10,271 nucleotides of DNA from an uncultured Chlorobiota bacterium (GTDB lineage: Bacteria > Bacteroidota > Bacteroidia > Bacteroidales > JAADGE01): positions 1 through 10,271 of the forward strand of contig CAMZKI010000138.1 of the NCBI GenBank assembly GCA_947311125.1, given 5' to 3'. Numbering within the stretch: the stretch's first letter is position 1; every line of letters starts with the position of its first letter. Below the pieces are notes generated by a model. That model made no database searches. It worked only from the letters and a program-made list of their open reading frames with translations, and was not told where the DNA came from. This document shows, piece after piece, positions 1-7,077 of this stretch. A program made the position numbers and the translations under genes.

Positions 1-18
1 CAATTTTAAAATAAAAAT

Positions 19-558
19 ATGAAAAAATTAATCGGATTAAGTATTGCAATAATTCTTTTCAGCTCTGCATTTATTAACGATGCTTCAGCTCAGAAATTTA
101 AATTCGGCTACACCAATTCTCAAAAATTGGTTGAAGAAATGCCCGAAACAAAAAAAGCTCAGGAAGAACTGAAAGCTTTAACCGAAAAGCATACAAAAAG
201 ATTTCAGGATATGCAGGCAGAGTATCAAAAAAAATATCAAGACGTTGTTGAAAACAGCCAATTGGCAGATGCAAGTCCTGAAAAATGGGATGAGTTAACA
301 ATGCAGGATAAACAAGCAGAATTAATGAGTCTGCAACAAAGAATGCAGTCTTACGAACAAAGTGCCCAAAAAGCCATTAACGATAAGCAAGTAGAACTTT
401 TAACACCCATAACCGAAAAAGTTCAAAAAGCAATAAAAGATGTGGCGGAAGAAGGCGGATATACATTTATTTTTGACGAAACTACATTGTTATACATATC
501 AAAAGAACAAGTAATTGACGTTACGGATGCAGTGAAGAAAAAACTTGCTGCCGAGTAA
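19..558 (+). CDS. OmpH/Skp-family periplasmic chaperone
   Basis: This is a 179-residue exported protein. Skp/OmpH proteins are trimeric periplasmic holdases that carry unfolded outer-membrane proteins to the BAM complex. A signal peptide is clear: Lys-Lys at residues 2-3, a hydrophobic stretch from about 4 to 19, and an Ala-Ser-Ala cleavage site at 22-24 followed by Gln. The mature part opens with a short beta segment (FKFGYTNS) that is typical of the family. Residues of about 38-125 are charged, rich in Gln/Glu/Lys and predicted to form the coiled-coil tentacle. The end (GYTFIFDETTLLYIS) is the conserved C-terminal strand region. Length matches the family. In many Bacteroidetes one or two ompH genes lie between bamA and murI, and murI follows here, so bamA or a second ompH may lie just outside the left edge (inference). 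Only 18 bases of leader are visible, so its promoter cannot be judged. Family call is secure; the client proteins are not known. Confidence 0.93.
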   Translation: MKKLIGLSIAIILFSSAFINDASAQKFKFGYTNSQKLVEEMPETKKAQEELKALTEKHTKRFQDMQAEYQKKYQDVVENSQLADASPEKWDELTMQDKQAELMSLQQRMQSYEQSAQKAINDKQVELLTPITEKVQKAIKDVAEEGGYTFIFDETTLLYISKEQVIDVTDAVKKKLAAE

Positions 559-588
559 TAATCCTAATATCGAATAATCTTGTTTTTA

Positions 589-626
589 AACCTGCACCTT
601 GTTGATATGTCGACAAAATGCAGGTT
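589..626 (+). terminator. Long stem-loop between ompH and murI, possible terminator or attenuator
   Basis: The outer arms AACCTGCA (589-596) and TGCAGGTT (619-626) pair over 8 bp. Inside, after a 2x2 internal loop, 599-604 pairs with 611-616 (6 bp with one G-U), leaving a 6-base loop. With A588 bulged out, three further T-A pairs at the base are possible. A T-rich stretch (to 637) follows, but its T run is separated from the stem by several bases, so termination is likely incomplete. It could end the ompH transcript or lower transcription into murI. No good promoter is visible between it and murI, which favours partial read-through. Confidence 0.45.
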
Positions 627-645
627 AAATTATTTTTAGATAAAA

Positions 646-1455
646 ATGAACCTTTTAAGTTCACAACCTATAGGAATTTTTGATTCCGGAGCAGGAGGTC
701 TGACCGTTGCTTCCGCAGTAAAAAAAATGCTGCCGAACGAAAAAATTATTTATTTCGGAGATACGGCACATCTTCCTTACGGAGATAAATCCTTTGAAAC
801 AGTAAAAAAATATGCTTTGCGAATTACGGATTTTTTACTTGAAAAAAAATGTAAACTTATATTAATAGCCTGCAATACGGCATCTGCAGCAGCTTATGAA
901 TCCGTAAAAGAAAGAGCCGAAGGCAAAGCTCTTGTTCTTAATGTTATTGATCCCGCAACAGAGTTTGTCGCAAAAGAAAAAAAACTTAAAAAAGTAGGAG
1001 TAATAGGAACAAAAGGAACAGTATCGGCAGGTATTTATTCTGAGAAAATTAAAAATATAAGTCCGAAAAAAGAAGTTATTTCAATGGCAACACCTCTGTT
1101 GGTTCCGCTTATTGAGGAAGGTTTTATTTTTGATAATATAAGCAATGCTGTAATTAAAGAGTATTTATCAAATGAAAAACTGAAAAATATTGATGCTTTA
1201 ATTTTGGCCTGCACACATTATCCGGTTATAAAAAACCAAATCAGAAAATTTTATAACTTTAAAACTGCGGTAATTGATTCTTCGGAAATAGTAGCAAGAA
1301 AACTCAGAGACGTATTAACGAAAAATAAACTTTTGAATAAAGATGACAGGATTCCCGAACACGAATTTTACGTTTCCGATTATACCGATTTTTTTGAAAC
1401 CCTGGCAGAAATGTTTTTTGACGAAAAAATAAAACTCCGAAAAAAATATCTTTGA
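646..1455 (+). CDS. murI: Glutamate racemase
   Basis: This 269-residue cytoplasmic enzyme converts L-glutamate to D-glutamate for peptidoglycan, without a cofactor. The two-cysteine mechanism is intact: Cys76 in the motif ACNTASA and Cys189 in ACTHYP act as the opposing acid/base pair, with the neighbouring Asn77-Thr78 and Thr190-His191. The N-terminal glycine-rich motif GIFDSGAGGLT carries the conserved Asp13-Ser14 that contacts the substrate, and FGDTAHLPYG (37-46) is the other family signature. Length is normal. The ATG at 646 has only an A-rich leader and no Shine-Dalgarno, as elsewhere in this window. It lies after a chaperone gene of the outer-membrane assembly cluster, a common Bacteroidetes order. 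Its TGA stop is followed by AAA and then the rnhB start in the same frame, so the two are probably cotranscribed and translationally coupled. Identification is firm. Confidence 0.96.
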   Translation: MNLLSSQPIGIFDSGAGGLTVASAVKKMLPNEKIIYFGDTAHLPYGDKSFETVKKYALRITDFLLEKKCKLILIACNTASAAAYESVKERAEGKALVLNVIDPATEFVAKEKKLKKVGVIGTKGTVSAGIYSEKIKNISPKKEVISMATPLLVPLIEEGFIFDNISNAVIKEYLSNEKLKNIDALILACTHYPVIKNQIRKFYNFKTAVIDSSEIVARKLRDVLTKNKLLNKDDRIPEHEFYVSDYTDFFETLAEMFFDEKIKLRKKYL

Positions 1456-1458
1456 AAA

Positions 1459-2061
1459 TTGCTTAAAACCTTTTTAAACAAAAATATTATCGAAGCCGGC
1501 TGTGACGAAGCCGGAAGAGGGTGTCTTGCAGGACCGGTCGTTGCCGCTGCCGTTATTTTACCTCCCGATTTTAAAAATGAATTACTGAACGATTCTAAAA
1601 AACTTTCCGAAAAAAACAGATACATACTTCGTGAAGAGATAATTCAAAAATCTGTTTCTTGGGCTGTTTCAGGTATTGATAATGACGAGATAGACAGAAT
1701 AAACATTCTGAATGCATCAATAAAAGCAATGCACTTGGCAATTGAACAATTAAAAATTCAGCCCGAACATATAATTGTTGACGGAAACAGATTTAAGCCC
1801 TATAAAAATATTCCGCATACAACAATAATAAAAGGCGACGGAAAATTTATGTCAATTGCTGCTGCATCTGTCTTAGCAAAAACTTTTCGTGATGATTTTA
1901 TGAAAAAAATTCACTTGGAATATGTTGATTATGAATGGAATAAAAATAAAGGCTACCCCACAAAAAAACACAGAGAAGCAATAGAAAAATACGGTATTTC
2001 CAAATATCATCGAAAATCCTTTAAACTGCTTTCAATACAAACAAAAATAAACTTTCAATAA
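1459..2061 (+). CDS. rnhB: Ribonuclease HII, TTG start
   Basis: This 200-residue enzyme removes RNA from RNA-DNA hybrids and cuts at single ribonucleotides misincorporated in DNA. The family signature CDEAGRGCLAGPV supplies Asp16 and Glu17. Asp108 (in IIVDGN) and Asp145 (in the SVLAKTFRDD region) complete the four acidic metal-binding residues of the DEDD active site. KGYPTKKHREAI near the C-terminus is also typical. The start is TTG: the only in-frame ATG, GTG or TTG between the murI stop and catalytic Asp16 is the TTG at 1459, and the resulting N-terminus (MLKTFLNKNIIEAG) has the length normal for relatives. No Shine-Dalgarno is present. Just one triplet separates it from murI, in the same frame, which points to coupled translation by terminating ribosomes. 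Function is secure; the exact start is very likely but rests on the lack of alternatives. Confidence 0.95.
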   Translation: MLKTFLNKNIIEAGCDEAGRGCLAGPVVAAAVILPPDFKNELLNDSKKLSEKNRYILREEIIQKSVSWAVSGIDNDEIDRINILNASIKAMHLAIEQLKIQPEHIIVDGNRFKPYKNIPHTTIIKGDGKFMSIAAASVLAKTFRDDFMKKIHLEYVDYEWNKNKGYPTKKHREAIEKYGISKYHRKSFKLLSIQTKINFQ

Positions 2062-2062
2062 A

Positions 2063-2094
2063 TTTGACTTATTATTTTTAAAAAGATACTTTTG
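2063..2094 (+). promoter_or_regulatory. Bacteroidetes-type promoter for the 161-residue exported protein gene
   Basis: TTTG at 2063-2066 and TACTTTTG at 2087-2094 match the -33 (TTTG) and -7 (TAnnTTTG) elements of the primary sigma factor of Bacteroidetes, with a 20-base spacer. Transcription should start near 2101, giving a leader of about 20 bases before the ATG at 2121. The -33 element begins directly after the rnhB stop, marking the start of a new transcription unit that may continue into gpmI. Confidence 0.7.
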
Positions 2095-2120
2095 CTTTTT
2101 AATCTTTAAAACTAAGTATT

Positions 2121-2606
2121 ATGAAACTTTTCGTAATTATTTTTTTAAGTCTGATGTCAATAACTGAAAACTCTTGTCATAAAAAATTTGAACTTATAAA
2201 AGCCACCTCGCAGGAATGGCATGCAGGAAGAGAAGAAGCCGGTTACGGAACTTATTACGAACTGACCATCGTTACCGGTGAAAATTCCGACAACCTTATT
2301 TTTGATAAAATGTGGGTAGGAAAAGACTTTTTTGAAGTTCAGACATTTCAAAAAGGAAAAAAAATGAGAAATAACCTCTTTTCAAAGGGAGATACGGTAA
2401 CAATAAGAGTTAATAAAGCTACACGGATAAAACCTATGCCTTTTGTAATAAAAGATGAAGGAAAAGAAGAGTCAAACATTAAAAACAAAAACCTGCCGCC
2501 TAAAGACTATGACGGAGCAGCATTACTGTCTTATGTTTACAAAGGCAAACGAAAATATTTCGAAATAAAAGAGTTTATTAAAATTGACCCTTTGTACTAC
2601 CCGTAA
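2121..2606 (+). CDS. Exported, possibly lipid-anchored protein of unknown function
   Basis: This 161-residue protein is not assigned a function. It begins with a short positive end (Lys2) and a hydrophobic segment (about 4-14), followed by SITENSC with Cys19. A cysteine here suggests a lipoprotein signal, but the -3 residue is Glu16 rather than Leu, Val or Ile, so the lipobox is poor and an ordinary signal peptide is possible. The rest is soluble with alternating hydrophobic/polar stretches that look like beta strands. There is a Trp-His-Ala-Gly-Arg patch near residues 33-37, a GDTVTIRV strand in the middle, and a closing segment YKGKRKYFEIKEF ending in DPLYYP. The general pattern resembles unnamed Bacteroidetes conserved proteins, from memory only. 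It has its own promoter immediately upstream and lies 53 bases before gpmI without a visible terminator between. The only sensible start is 2121; the next Met (12) would destroy the signal. Confidence 0.8.
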   Translation: MKLFVIIFLSLMSITENSCHKKFELIKATSQEWHAGREEAGYGTYYELTIVTGENSDNLIFDKMWVGKDFFEVQTFQKGKKMRNNLFSKGDTVTIRVNKATRIKPMPFVIKDEGKEESNIKNKNLPPKDYDGAALLSYVYKGKRKYFEIKEFIKIDPLYYP

Positions 2607-2659
2607 ACATTTAAAAAAAATTATAATTTATTAAATTTAAATATTCAGAAAACATTAAA

Positions 2660-4183
2660 ATGCGAAAAAAAACATTACTTATTATTCTTGACGGTTGGGG
2701 AATAGGAAAACACGATAAATCAGACGTAATTTCACAAGGAGAAACCCCGTATATTGACAGTCTGACAGAAAAATATCCTAACTCACAATTGCGAACCGAT
2801 GGTGAAAATGTCGGCTTACCCGACGGACAAATGGGAAATTCGGAAGTAGGACACATGAATATCGGTGCCGGACGTGTTGTATATCAAGACCTTGTGAGAA
2901 TAAATAAAGCTGTTGCAGACAACAGTATCAAAGATAATCCTGTTCTGAAAGAAGCATTCGAATACGCACAAAAAAACAATACCGCAGTGCATTTTTTGGG
3001 ATTGGTTTCCGACGGAGGCGTGCATTCTTCGCAAGAACACCTGCATAAATTATGCGATATTACCGGCGATTATAATCTTAAAAATGTTTACGTACACGCA
3101 ATTACCGACGGCAGAGATACCGACCCGCACAGCGGAAAAGGATACATCGAAAAACTCGAAAATCACATCAAGAATTCCGACGTAAAAATCGCTTCCCTTA
3201 TCGGAAGATATTACACAATGGACAGAGATAAACGTTGGGACAGAATAAAAAAGGGCTACGACCTGATGACTGCCGGCATCGGAAAAAAATACAAAGATGT
3301 ATTAACCGCAATTGACGATTCATACAAAGACGGAAAAACCGATGAATTTATCGAACCCGTTGTTTTAACCGATGAAAATAATAATCCGCTCGGATTAATT
3401 AAAGATAAAGATGTCGTTATTTGTTTTAACTTCAGAACCGACAGATTACGCCAAATAACAACCGCTCTTACACAGCAAGATATGCCCGAAGAAGGTATGC
3501 ACACTTTTAATTTGCATTACCTCACTATGACTCGATACGATGAAAATTTTAAAAATATCCGTATTATTTACGATAAAGAAAATTTGCACAACACAATGGG
3601 CGAAGTACTTTCAAAACTCGGCTTAAAGCAACTTCGTATTGCCGAAACCGAAAAATTTGCCCACGTAACATTCTTTTTTTCAGGCGGAAGAGACGAGCCC
3701 TTTCCGGGAGAAAAAAGAATCTTGATACAATCACCGAAAGTGGCAACCTACGATTTGCAACCCGAAATGAGTGCCTATGAAGTCGCTGATGCTTTGGTTG
3801 CCGAACTGAAAACTCAGGAAAACGATTTTGTTTGTTTGAATTTTGCAAACGGCGATATGGTTGGTCATACCGGAATTTACGAAGCAATTTTAAAAGCCGT
3901 AAAAGCCGTTGACGAAAATGTAGAAAAAGTTGTTGAAACAGCAAAAGAAAACGGCTATACCGTAATGATAATCGCCGATCACGGAAATGCCGATAATGCT
4001 GTAAATCCCGACGGTTCTCCGAATACGGCACATTCCTTAAATCCTGTTCCCTGCATTTTGGTTGACAACGATTATAAAAAAATTCAAAACGGAATACTTG
4101 CCGATGTTGCACCCACACTTTTGCATATTATGGATATTGAAATTCCGAAAGAAATGACAGGTAAAATTTTAGTAAAAAAATAG
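2660..4183 (+). CDS. gpmI: 2,3-bisphosphoglycerate-independent phosphoglycerate mutase
   Basis: This 507-residue glycolytic enzyme interconverts 3- and 2-phosphoglycerate through a phosphoserine intermediate with two metal ions, usually Mn2+. It belongs to the alkaline phosphatase superfamily. Asp11 in LILDGWG and catalytic Ser61 in GNSEVGHMNIGAGR open the phosphatase domain. The transferase domain inserts after this and contains AITDGRDTDPHSG and IGRYYTMDRDKRW, the substrate-binding signatures. The phosphatase domain resumes with Asp399 and His403 (NGDMVGHTG), Asp440-His441 (ADHGNAD) and His458 (TAHS), the metal ligands. Length is typical. It is cytoplasmic, with no signal peptide. The leader is A/T-rich with no Shine-Dalgarno and only partial promoter matches, so it is probably transcribed at least partly from the promoter before the preceding gene. 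Its TAG stop is followed by AAA and the ATG of the DUF3109 gene, in the same frame. Identification is firm. Confidence 0.97.
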   Translation: MRKKTLLIILDGWGIGKHDKSDVISQGETPYIDSLTEKYPNSQLRTDGENVGLPDGQMGNSEVGHMNIGAGRVVYQDLVRINKAVADNSIKDNPVLKEAFEYAQKNNTAVHFLGLVSDGGVHSSQEHLHKLCDITGDYNLKNVYVHAITDGRDTDPHSGKGYIEKLENHIKNSDVKIASLIGRYYTMDRDKRWDRIKKGYDLMTAGIGKKYKDVLTAIDDSYKDGKTDEFIEPVVLTDENNNPLGLIKDKDVVICFNFRTDRLRQITTALTQQDMPEEGMHTFNLHYLTMTRYDENFKNIRIIYDKENLHNTMGEVLSKLGLKQLRIAETEKFAHVTFFFSGGRDEPFPGEKRILIQSPKVATYDLQPEMSAYEVADALVAELKTQENDFVCLNFANGDMVGHTGIYEAILKAVKAVDENVEKVVETAKENGYTVMIIADHGNADNAVNPDGSPNTAHSLNPVPCILVDNDYKKIQNGILADVAPTLLHIMDIEIPKEMTGKILVKK

Positions 4184-4186
4184 AAA

Positions 4187-4753
4187 ATGTTGCAGATAGA
4201 AAATACCTTAATTTCGGATGATTTAATTGAAAAAAAATTTGTTTGCAACTTAAATGCCTGTAAAGGAATTTGTTGTGTTGAAGGCGATTCCGGTGCACCG
4301 CTTGAAGAAGACGAAAGAAAATTTTTAGATGCCGAATTTGAAAAAATCAAACCCTTTTTAAGACCCGAAGGCATTAAAGCCGTTGAAAAAAACGGGAAAT
4401 ATTATATCGATTCCGAGCACGACTATGTTACGACATTGGTAAACGAAAAAGAATGTGCTTATGCCGTATTTGAAGAAAACGGTACGGCATCCTGCGGTAT
4501 AGAAAAAGCATATATTACCGGAAAATCAAGTTTTCGCAAGCCGCTTTCTTGTTGGCTTTATCCCGTTCGCACCAAAAAAATACAAGAATTAACAGCCGTA
4601 AATTATGATGTTTGGGATATATGCAAGCCCGCACTAATTCAAGGCGAAAAACTCGGAGTTCCGGTTTTTAAATTTCTGAAAGAACCTTTAATTAAGAAAT
4701 TCGGAAAAGAATGGTACGAACAATTAGAATATTATGCAGAGCATAAACAATAA
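4187..4753 (+). CDS. DUF3109 family cysteine-rich protein (YkgJ-like)
   Basis: This 188-residue cytoplasmic protein fits the DUF3109 family, common in Bacteroidetes and related to the YkgJ/UPF0153 group of presumed metal- or Fe-S-binding proteins. It has eight cysteines: Cys20, Cys25, Cys29 and Cys30 in the N-terminal signature FVCNLNACKGICCVEGD, then Cys90, Cys103, Cys122 (KPLSCWLYP) and Cys146 (DICKPA). Spacing like this suggests one or two bound metal centres. The characteristic GAPLEEDE and LYPVR segments are present and the length is normal. The biochemical role is not known for the family. It starts one triplet after the gpmI stop in the same frame, so it is very likely cotranscribed and translationally coupled with that glycolytic gene. 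No signal peptide or membrane segment is visible. The family call is strong; any function would be guesswork. Confidence 0.9.
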   Translation: MLQIENTLISDDLIEKKFVCNLNACKGICCVEGDSGAPLEEDERKFLDAEFEKIKPFLRPEGIKAVEKNGKYYIDSEHDYVTTLVNEKECAYAVFEENGTASCGIEKAYITGKSSFRKPLSCWLYPVRTKKIQELTAVNYDVWDICKPALIQGEKLGVPVFKFLKEPLIKKFGKEWYEQLEYYAEHKQ

Positions 4754-4758
4754 TTTCT

Positions 4759-4766
4759 TATTTTTG
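4759..4766 (+). promoter_or_regulatory. -7 element TATTTTTG of a probable promoter for the M20 peptidase gene
   Basis: TATTTTTG is an exact TAnnTTTG match, placed just after the DUF3109 stop and about 62 bases before the peptidase ATG. The matching -33 element is poor: only TTATG around 4732-4736 is near the right distance. Transcription would start around 4773 and give a leader of about 55 bases that is rich in T and C. Confidence 0.45.
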
Positions 4767-4828
4767 TGTAAATTATTGTAAAACATAAAACTTTCAACTT
4801 TTTTCTCTCATCTTTTAACTGATTTAAT

Positions 4829-6199
4829 ATGAAAGACTTAAAACAATACATCGAAACCAATAAAGACCGATTTCTTGAAGAACTTTTCGGTTTAATACGC
4901 ATTCCTTCAATAAGCTCGAAAGAAGCACATAAACCCGATATGTATAAAGCTGCCGAATATTGGAAAAAAACAATCCTCGATGCCGGAGCCGATAAAGCCG
5001 AAGTTATGGAAACCGAAGGAAACCCCGTAACATACGGCGAAAAAATAATTGACCCGAAATTGCCGACTGTTTTGGTATATGCCCACATGGACGTAATGCC
5101 GGTTGACCCGATTGATTTGTGGGACAGTCCGCCTTTCGAGCCCGAAATAAGAGACGGAAAAATATATGCCCGCGGTGCCGACGACGACAAAGGACAGGGT
5201 TTTATGCACGCAAAAGCGTTTGAATATATGGTTAAAACAAACCAATTGCCGTGCAACGTAAAATTTATAATCGAAGGCGAAGAAGAAATCGGATCCCCCA
5301 ATCTCCGAAAATTTATGGAAGAGCATAAGGAAATGCTTAAAGCCGATGTAATTCTGGTTTCCGATACAGGAATGATTGCTCCGGACATACCCTCGATAAC
5401 AACCGGCTTAAGGGGCTTAAGCTATATGGAAGTTGAGGTAACCGGACCTAATAAAGATTTACATTCCGGACTTTTCGGCGGTGCTGTAGCCAATCCTGCA
5501 AATGTGCTTACAAAAATGCTTGCAAGTTTGGTTGATGACGACGGAAAAATTACAATTAAAGGTTTTTACGATGATGTTGAAGAAGTGAGTAAAGAAGAAA
5601 GAAAAGAAATGGCAAAAGCACCTTTCGATGAGGAAGAATACAAGAAAGCAATTGATGTAGAAGAACTTGCAGGCGAAAAAGGATATACAACCAATGAAAG
5701 AACGGGTATTCGTCCGTCTTTGGATATAAACGGAATATGGGCAGGATATACCGGCGAAGGAGCAAAAACCGTTATCCCTTCAAAAGCGTATGCAAAAGTT
5801 TCTATGCGGTTGGTGCCGAATCAAGACAATGTAAAAATCAGTAAACTTTTTGAAGAGCATTTTAAAGCAATTGCACCTAAAACCGTAAAAGTGAAAGTTA
5901 CGGCACTGCACGGCGGTCAGGGATATGTATCGCCCATTGATATTCCCGGATACAAAGCAGCCGAGAAGGCCTATACCGATGTGTTCGGCAAAAAACCTGT
6001 TCCGGTAAGAAGCGGCGGCAGCATACCTATTATTTCCACTTTTGAAGAGGTTCTCGGTATTAAATCCATTTTAATGGGCTTCGGTTTGGAAAGTAATGCC
6101 ATACATTCGCCTAATGAAAACAATCCTTTGGAAATGTTTTTTAAAGGTATCGAAACCATACCGCTTTTTTATAAATATTATGCGGAGTTGATGAAATAA
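4829..6199 (+). CDS. M20-family metallodipeptidase (carnosinase-2-like)
   Basis: This 456-residue cytoplasmic di-zinc peptidase hydrolyses dipeptides or removes short N-terminal residues; it probably takes part in peptide use or turnover. It matches the M20 dipeptidase group that includes mammalian cytosolic non-specific dipeptidase. Metal ligands are all seen: His86 and Asp88 region (YAHMDVMPV), Asp119 (GADDDKGQ), Glu152-Glu153 (EGEEEIGS; the first is the general base), Asp179 (VSDTG) and His426 (AIHSPNE). The dimerisation/lid domain inserted after residue 190 or so carries the conserved DLHSGLFGG motif with His212, which completes the neighbouring subunit's active site in this family. SGGSIPI near residues 395-400 is the anion-binding loop. 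Length is normal. No signal peptide is present. The exact substrate cannot be read from sequence. A -7 motif upstream suggests its own promoter; no clear terminator follows. Confidence 0.93.
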   Translation: MKDLKQYIETNKDRFLEELFGLIRIPSISSKEAHKPDMYKAAEYWKKTILDAGADKAEVMETEGNPVTYGEKIIDPKLPTVLVYAHMDVMPVDPIDLWDSPPFEPEIRDGKIYARGADDDKGQGFMHAKAFEYMVKTNQLPCNVKFIIEGEEEIGSPNLRKFMEEHKEMLKADVILVSDTGMIAPDIPSITTGLRGLSYMEVEVTGPNKDLHSGLFGGAVANPANVLTKMLASLVDDDGKITIKGFYDDVEEVSKEERKEMAKAPFDEEEYKKAIDVEELAGEKGYTTNERTGIRPSLDINGIWAGYTGEGAKTVIPSKAYAKVSMRLVPNQDNVKISKLFEEHFKAIAPKTVKVKVTALHGGQGYVSPIDIPGYKAAEKAYTDVFGKKPVPVRSGGSIPIISTFEEVLGIKSILMGFGLESNAIHSPNENNPLEMFFKGIETIPLFYKYYAELMK

Positions 6200-6217
6200 T
6201 CTGCAACCATATGTTTA
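6188..6217 (+). promoter_or_regulatory. Possible promoter for the 227-residue secreted protein gene
   Basis: TTG at 6188-6190 and TATGTTTA at 6210-6217 are spaced 19 bases apart. This fits the Bacteroidetes TTG / TAnnTTTG pattern with one mismatch (final A for G). The site overlaps the end of the peptidase gene, and transcription would start near 6224, about 49 bases before the ATG. It is the best candidate in this gap but remains a weak match in A/T-rich DNA. Confidence 0.35.
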
Positions 6218-6272
6218 ACAAAGCATCATTAGGCGAAAATATTTTAATAAACATTATAAAAAGTAACATTAA

Positions 6273-6956
6273 ATGAAAAAAAATCTAATTGTCCTTCTTA
6301 TTACGCTTAGCTCTTTTACTGTTTATTCCCAAACCGTAGAGACATATAAATATTCAGGAAGCGGCTCAGCGGCCGTTCTTGAGAAGTATAAAACTAAAAC
6401 CGCAGAAACAAAAGGTGTTTATTTTTATAATAAAGAGTGGCAAGATGCAGATATTATAATGTTCTCGGGAGATAAGCTGGAAAATTTCCCTGTCAGATAT
6501 AATTTAGGAAAAAATATCCTTGAGATAAAATCAGAGGATATTGTAAAAGTTATTTCTATAGGGCAAATTAAGGAAATTCACTTTCATGATAAATTTAAAA
6601 ATGAAATTTTGAAAAATACTGTCCTTTACAAAAATAATGAAGGAGTCGGTTTTTTTACGGTTTTAAGTGAAGGAAATAAAATATTGCTTAAAAAGACCTA
6701 TTTGGAAGTGATAGAACCTAATTATGTTAACGCTTTAGATGTAGGGGAACAAGAAAGAAAAATTGTTCAAAGAGCTAAGTACTACATTGCAGACAGGGAT
6801 AATGAAGTTATACAAATTAAAAAAAATAAACGATTCGTTCTGAAACTTTTAAATGACAGGGCAGAAGATATAAAAAAATATATGTCTCAAAATAAATTGA
6901 GTGTTAAGAATGAAAATGATCTGATAGAAATATTTAATTATTATAATACTATATAG
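6273..6956 (+). CDS. Secreted protein of unknown function, 227 residues
   Basis: No named function is recognised. The N-terminus is a textbook Bacteroidetes signal peptide: Lys-Lys-Asn, a hydrophobic run at about 5-17 and a Tyr-Ser-Gln end at 18-20 before Thr21, so the mature protein is periplasmic or exported. The middle (about 48-140) looks like beta strands, with motifs such as GVYFYNKEWQDADI, FPVRYNLGKNILEIK and IKEIHFHD; this alternation is familiar from uncharacterised Bacteroidetes proteins. The end (about 165-227) is basic and helical (YYIADRDNEVIQIKKNKR, then KYMSQNKLSVKNENDLIEIFNYYN). There are no cysteines and no recognisable catalytic motif. It is flanked by a weak promoter upstream and a strong intrinsic terminator downstream, so it looks like a single-gene unit. 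The next gene encodes an exported TPR-CHAT protein, but the terminator argues against a tight operon. The start gives a complete signal peptide and is well supported. Confidence 0.82.
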   Translation: MKKNLIVLLITLSSFTVYSQTVETYKYSGSGSAAVLEKYKTKTAETKGVYFYNKEWQDADIIMFSGDKLENFPVRYNLGKNILEIKSEDIVKVISIGQIKEIHFHDKFKNEILKNTVLYKNNEGVGFFTVLSEGNKILLKKTYLEVIEPNYVNALDVGEQERKIVQRAKYYIADRDNEVIQIKKNKRFVLKLLNDRAEDIKKYMSQNKLSVKNENDLIEIFNYYNTI

Positions 6957-6977
6957 GATATTTAGTTTTTTTAAAGG

Positions 6978-7006
6978 AAAAAGCTTGCATAATGCAGGCT
7001 TTTTTT
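6978..7006 (+). terminator. Intrinsic terminator after the 227-residue secreted protein gene
   Basis: A 12-bp stem pairs 6978-6989 with 6993-7004 (one T-G wobble at 6985/6997) around a TAA loop. The lower stem is A's pairing with T's, and the T run continues to 7006, seven T's in all. This is a classic rho-independent terminator, 21 bases after the stop codon. Confidence 0.88.
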
Positions 7007-7077
7007 ATTATATATGTCATTTTATTAAAAAACGTTGTAAATTTATCAGGATTTTAAAATTATAAAATACACGCGAT

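Noticed and set aside
575..582. TAATCTTG after ompH as a murI promoter
   Set aside because: It has one mismatch to TAnnTTTG and no TTG at the right distance upstream, and it lies before the hairpin.
2081..2093. Small hairpin AAAAG-ATA-CTTTT after rnhB, as a terminator
   Set aside because: The stem is only 5 bp with one G-C pair and it overlaps the -7 element of a good promoter; it is likely chance.
3564..4118. 184-codon open frame on the minus strand inside gpmI
   Set aside because: The translation is a low-complexity mix of Arg, Leu and Phe typical of the antisense of A-rich coding DNA. The + strand gene is unambiguous with all catalytic motifs.
4732..5388. 218-codon open frame on the minus strand overlapping the M20 peptidase gene
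   Set aside because: It lies opposite conserved active-site codons of the peptidase, is rich in Ser and Ile as expected of a shadow frame, and has no recognisable domain.
7038..7045. TAAATTTA upstream of the CHAT gene as a promoter
   Set aside because: The -7 motif lacks its final G and no TTG or TTTG is found about 20 bases upstream, so in such A/T-rich DNA it is not supportable.
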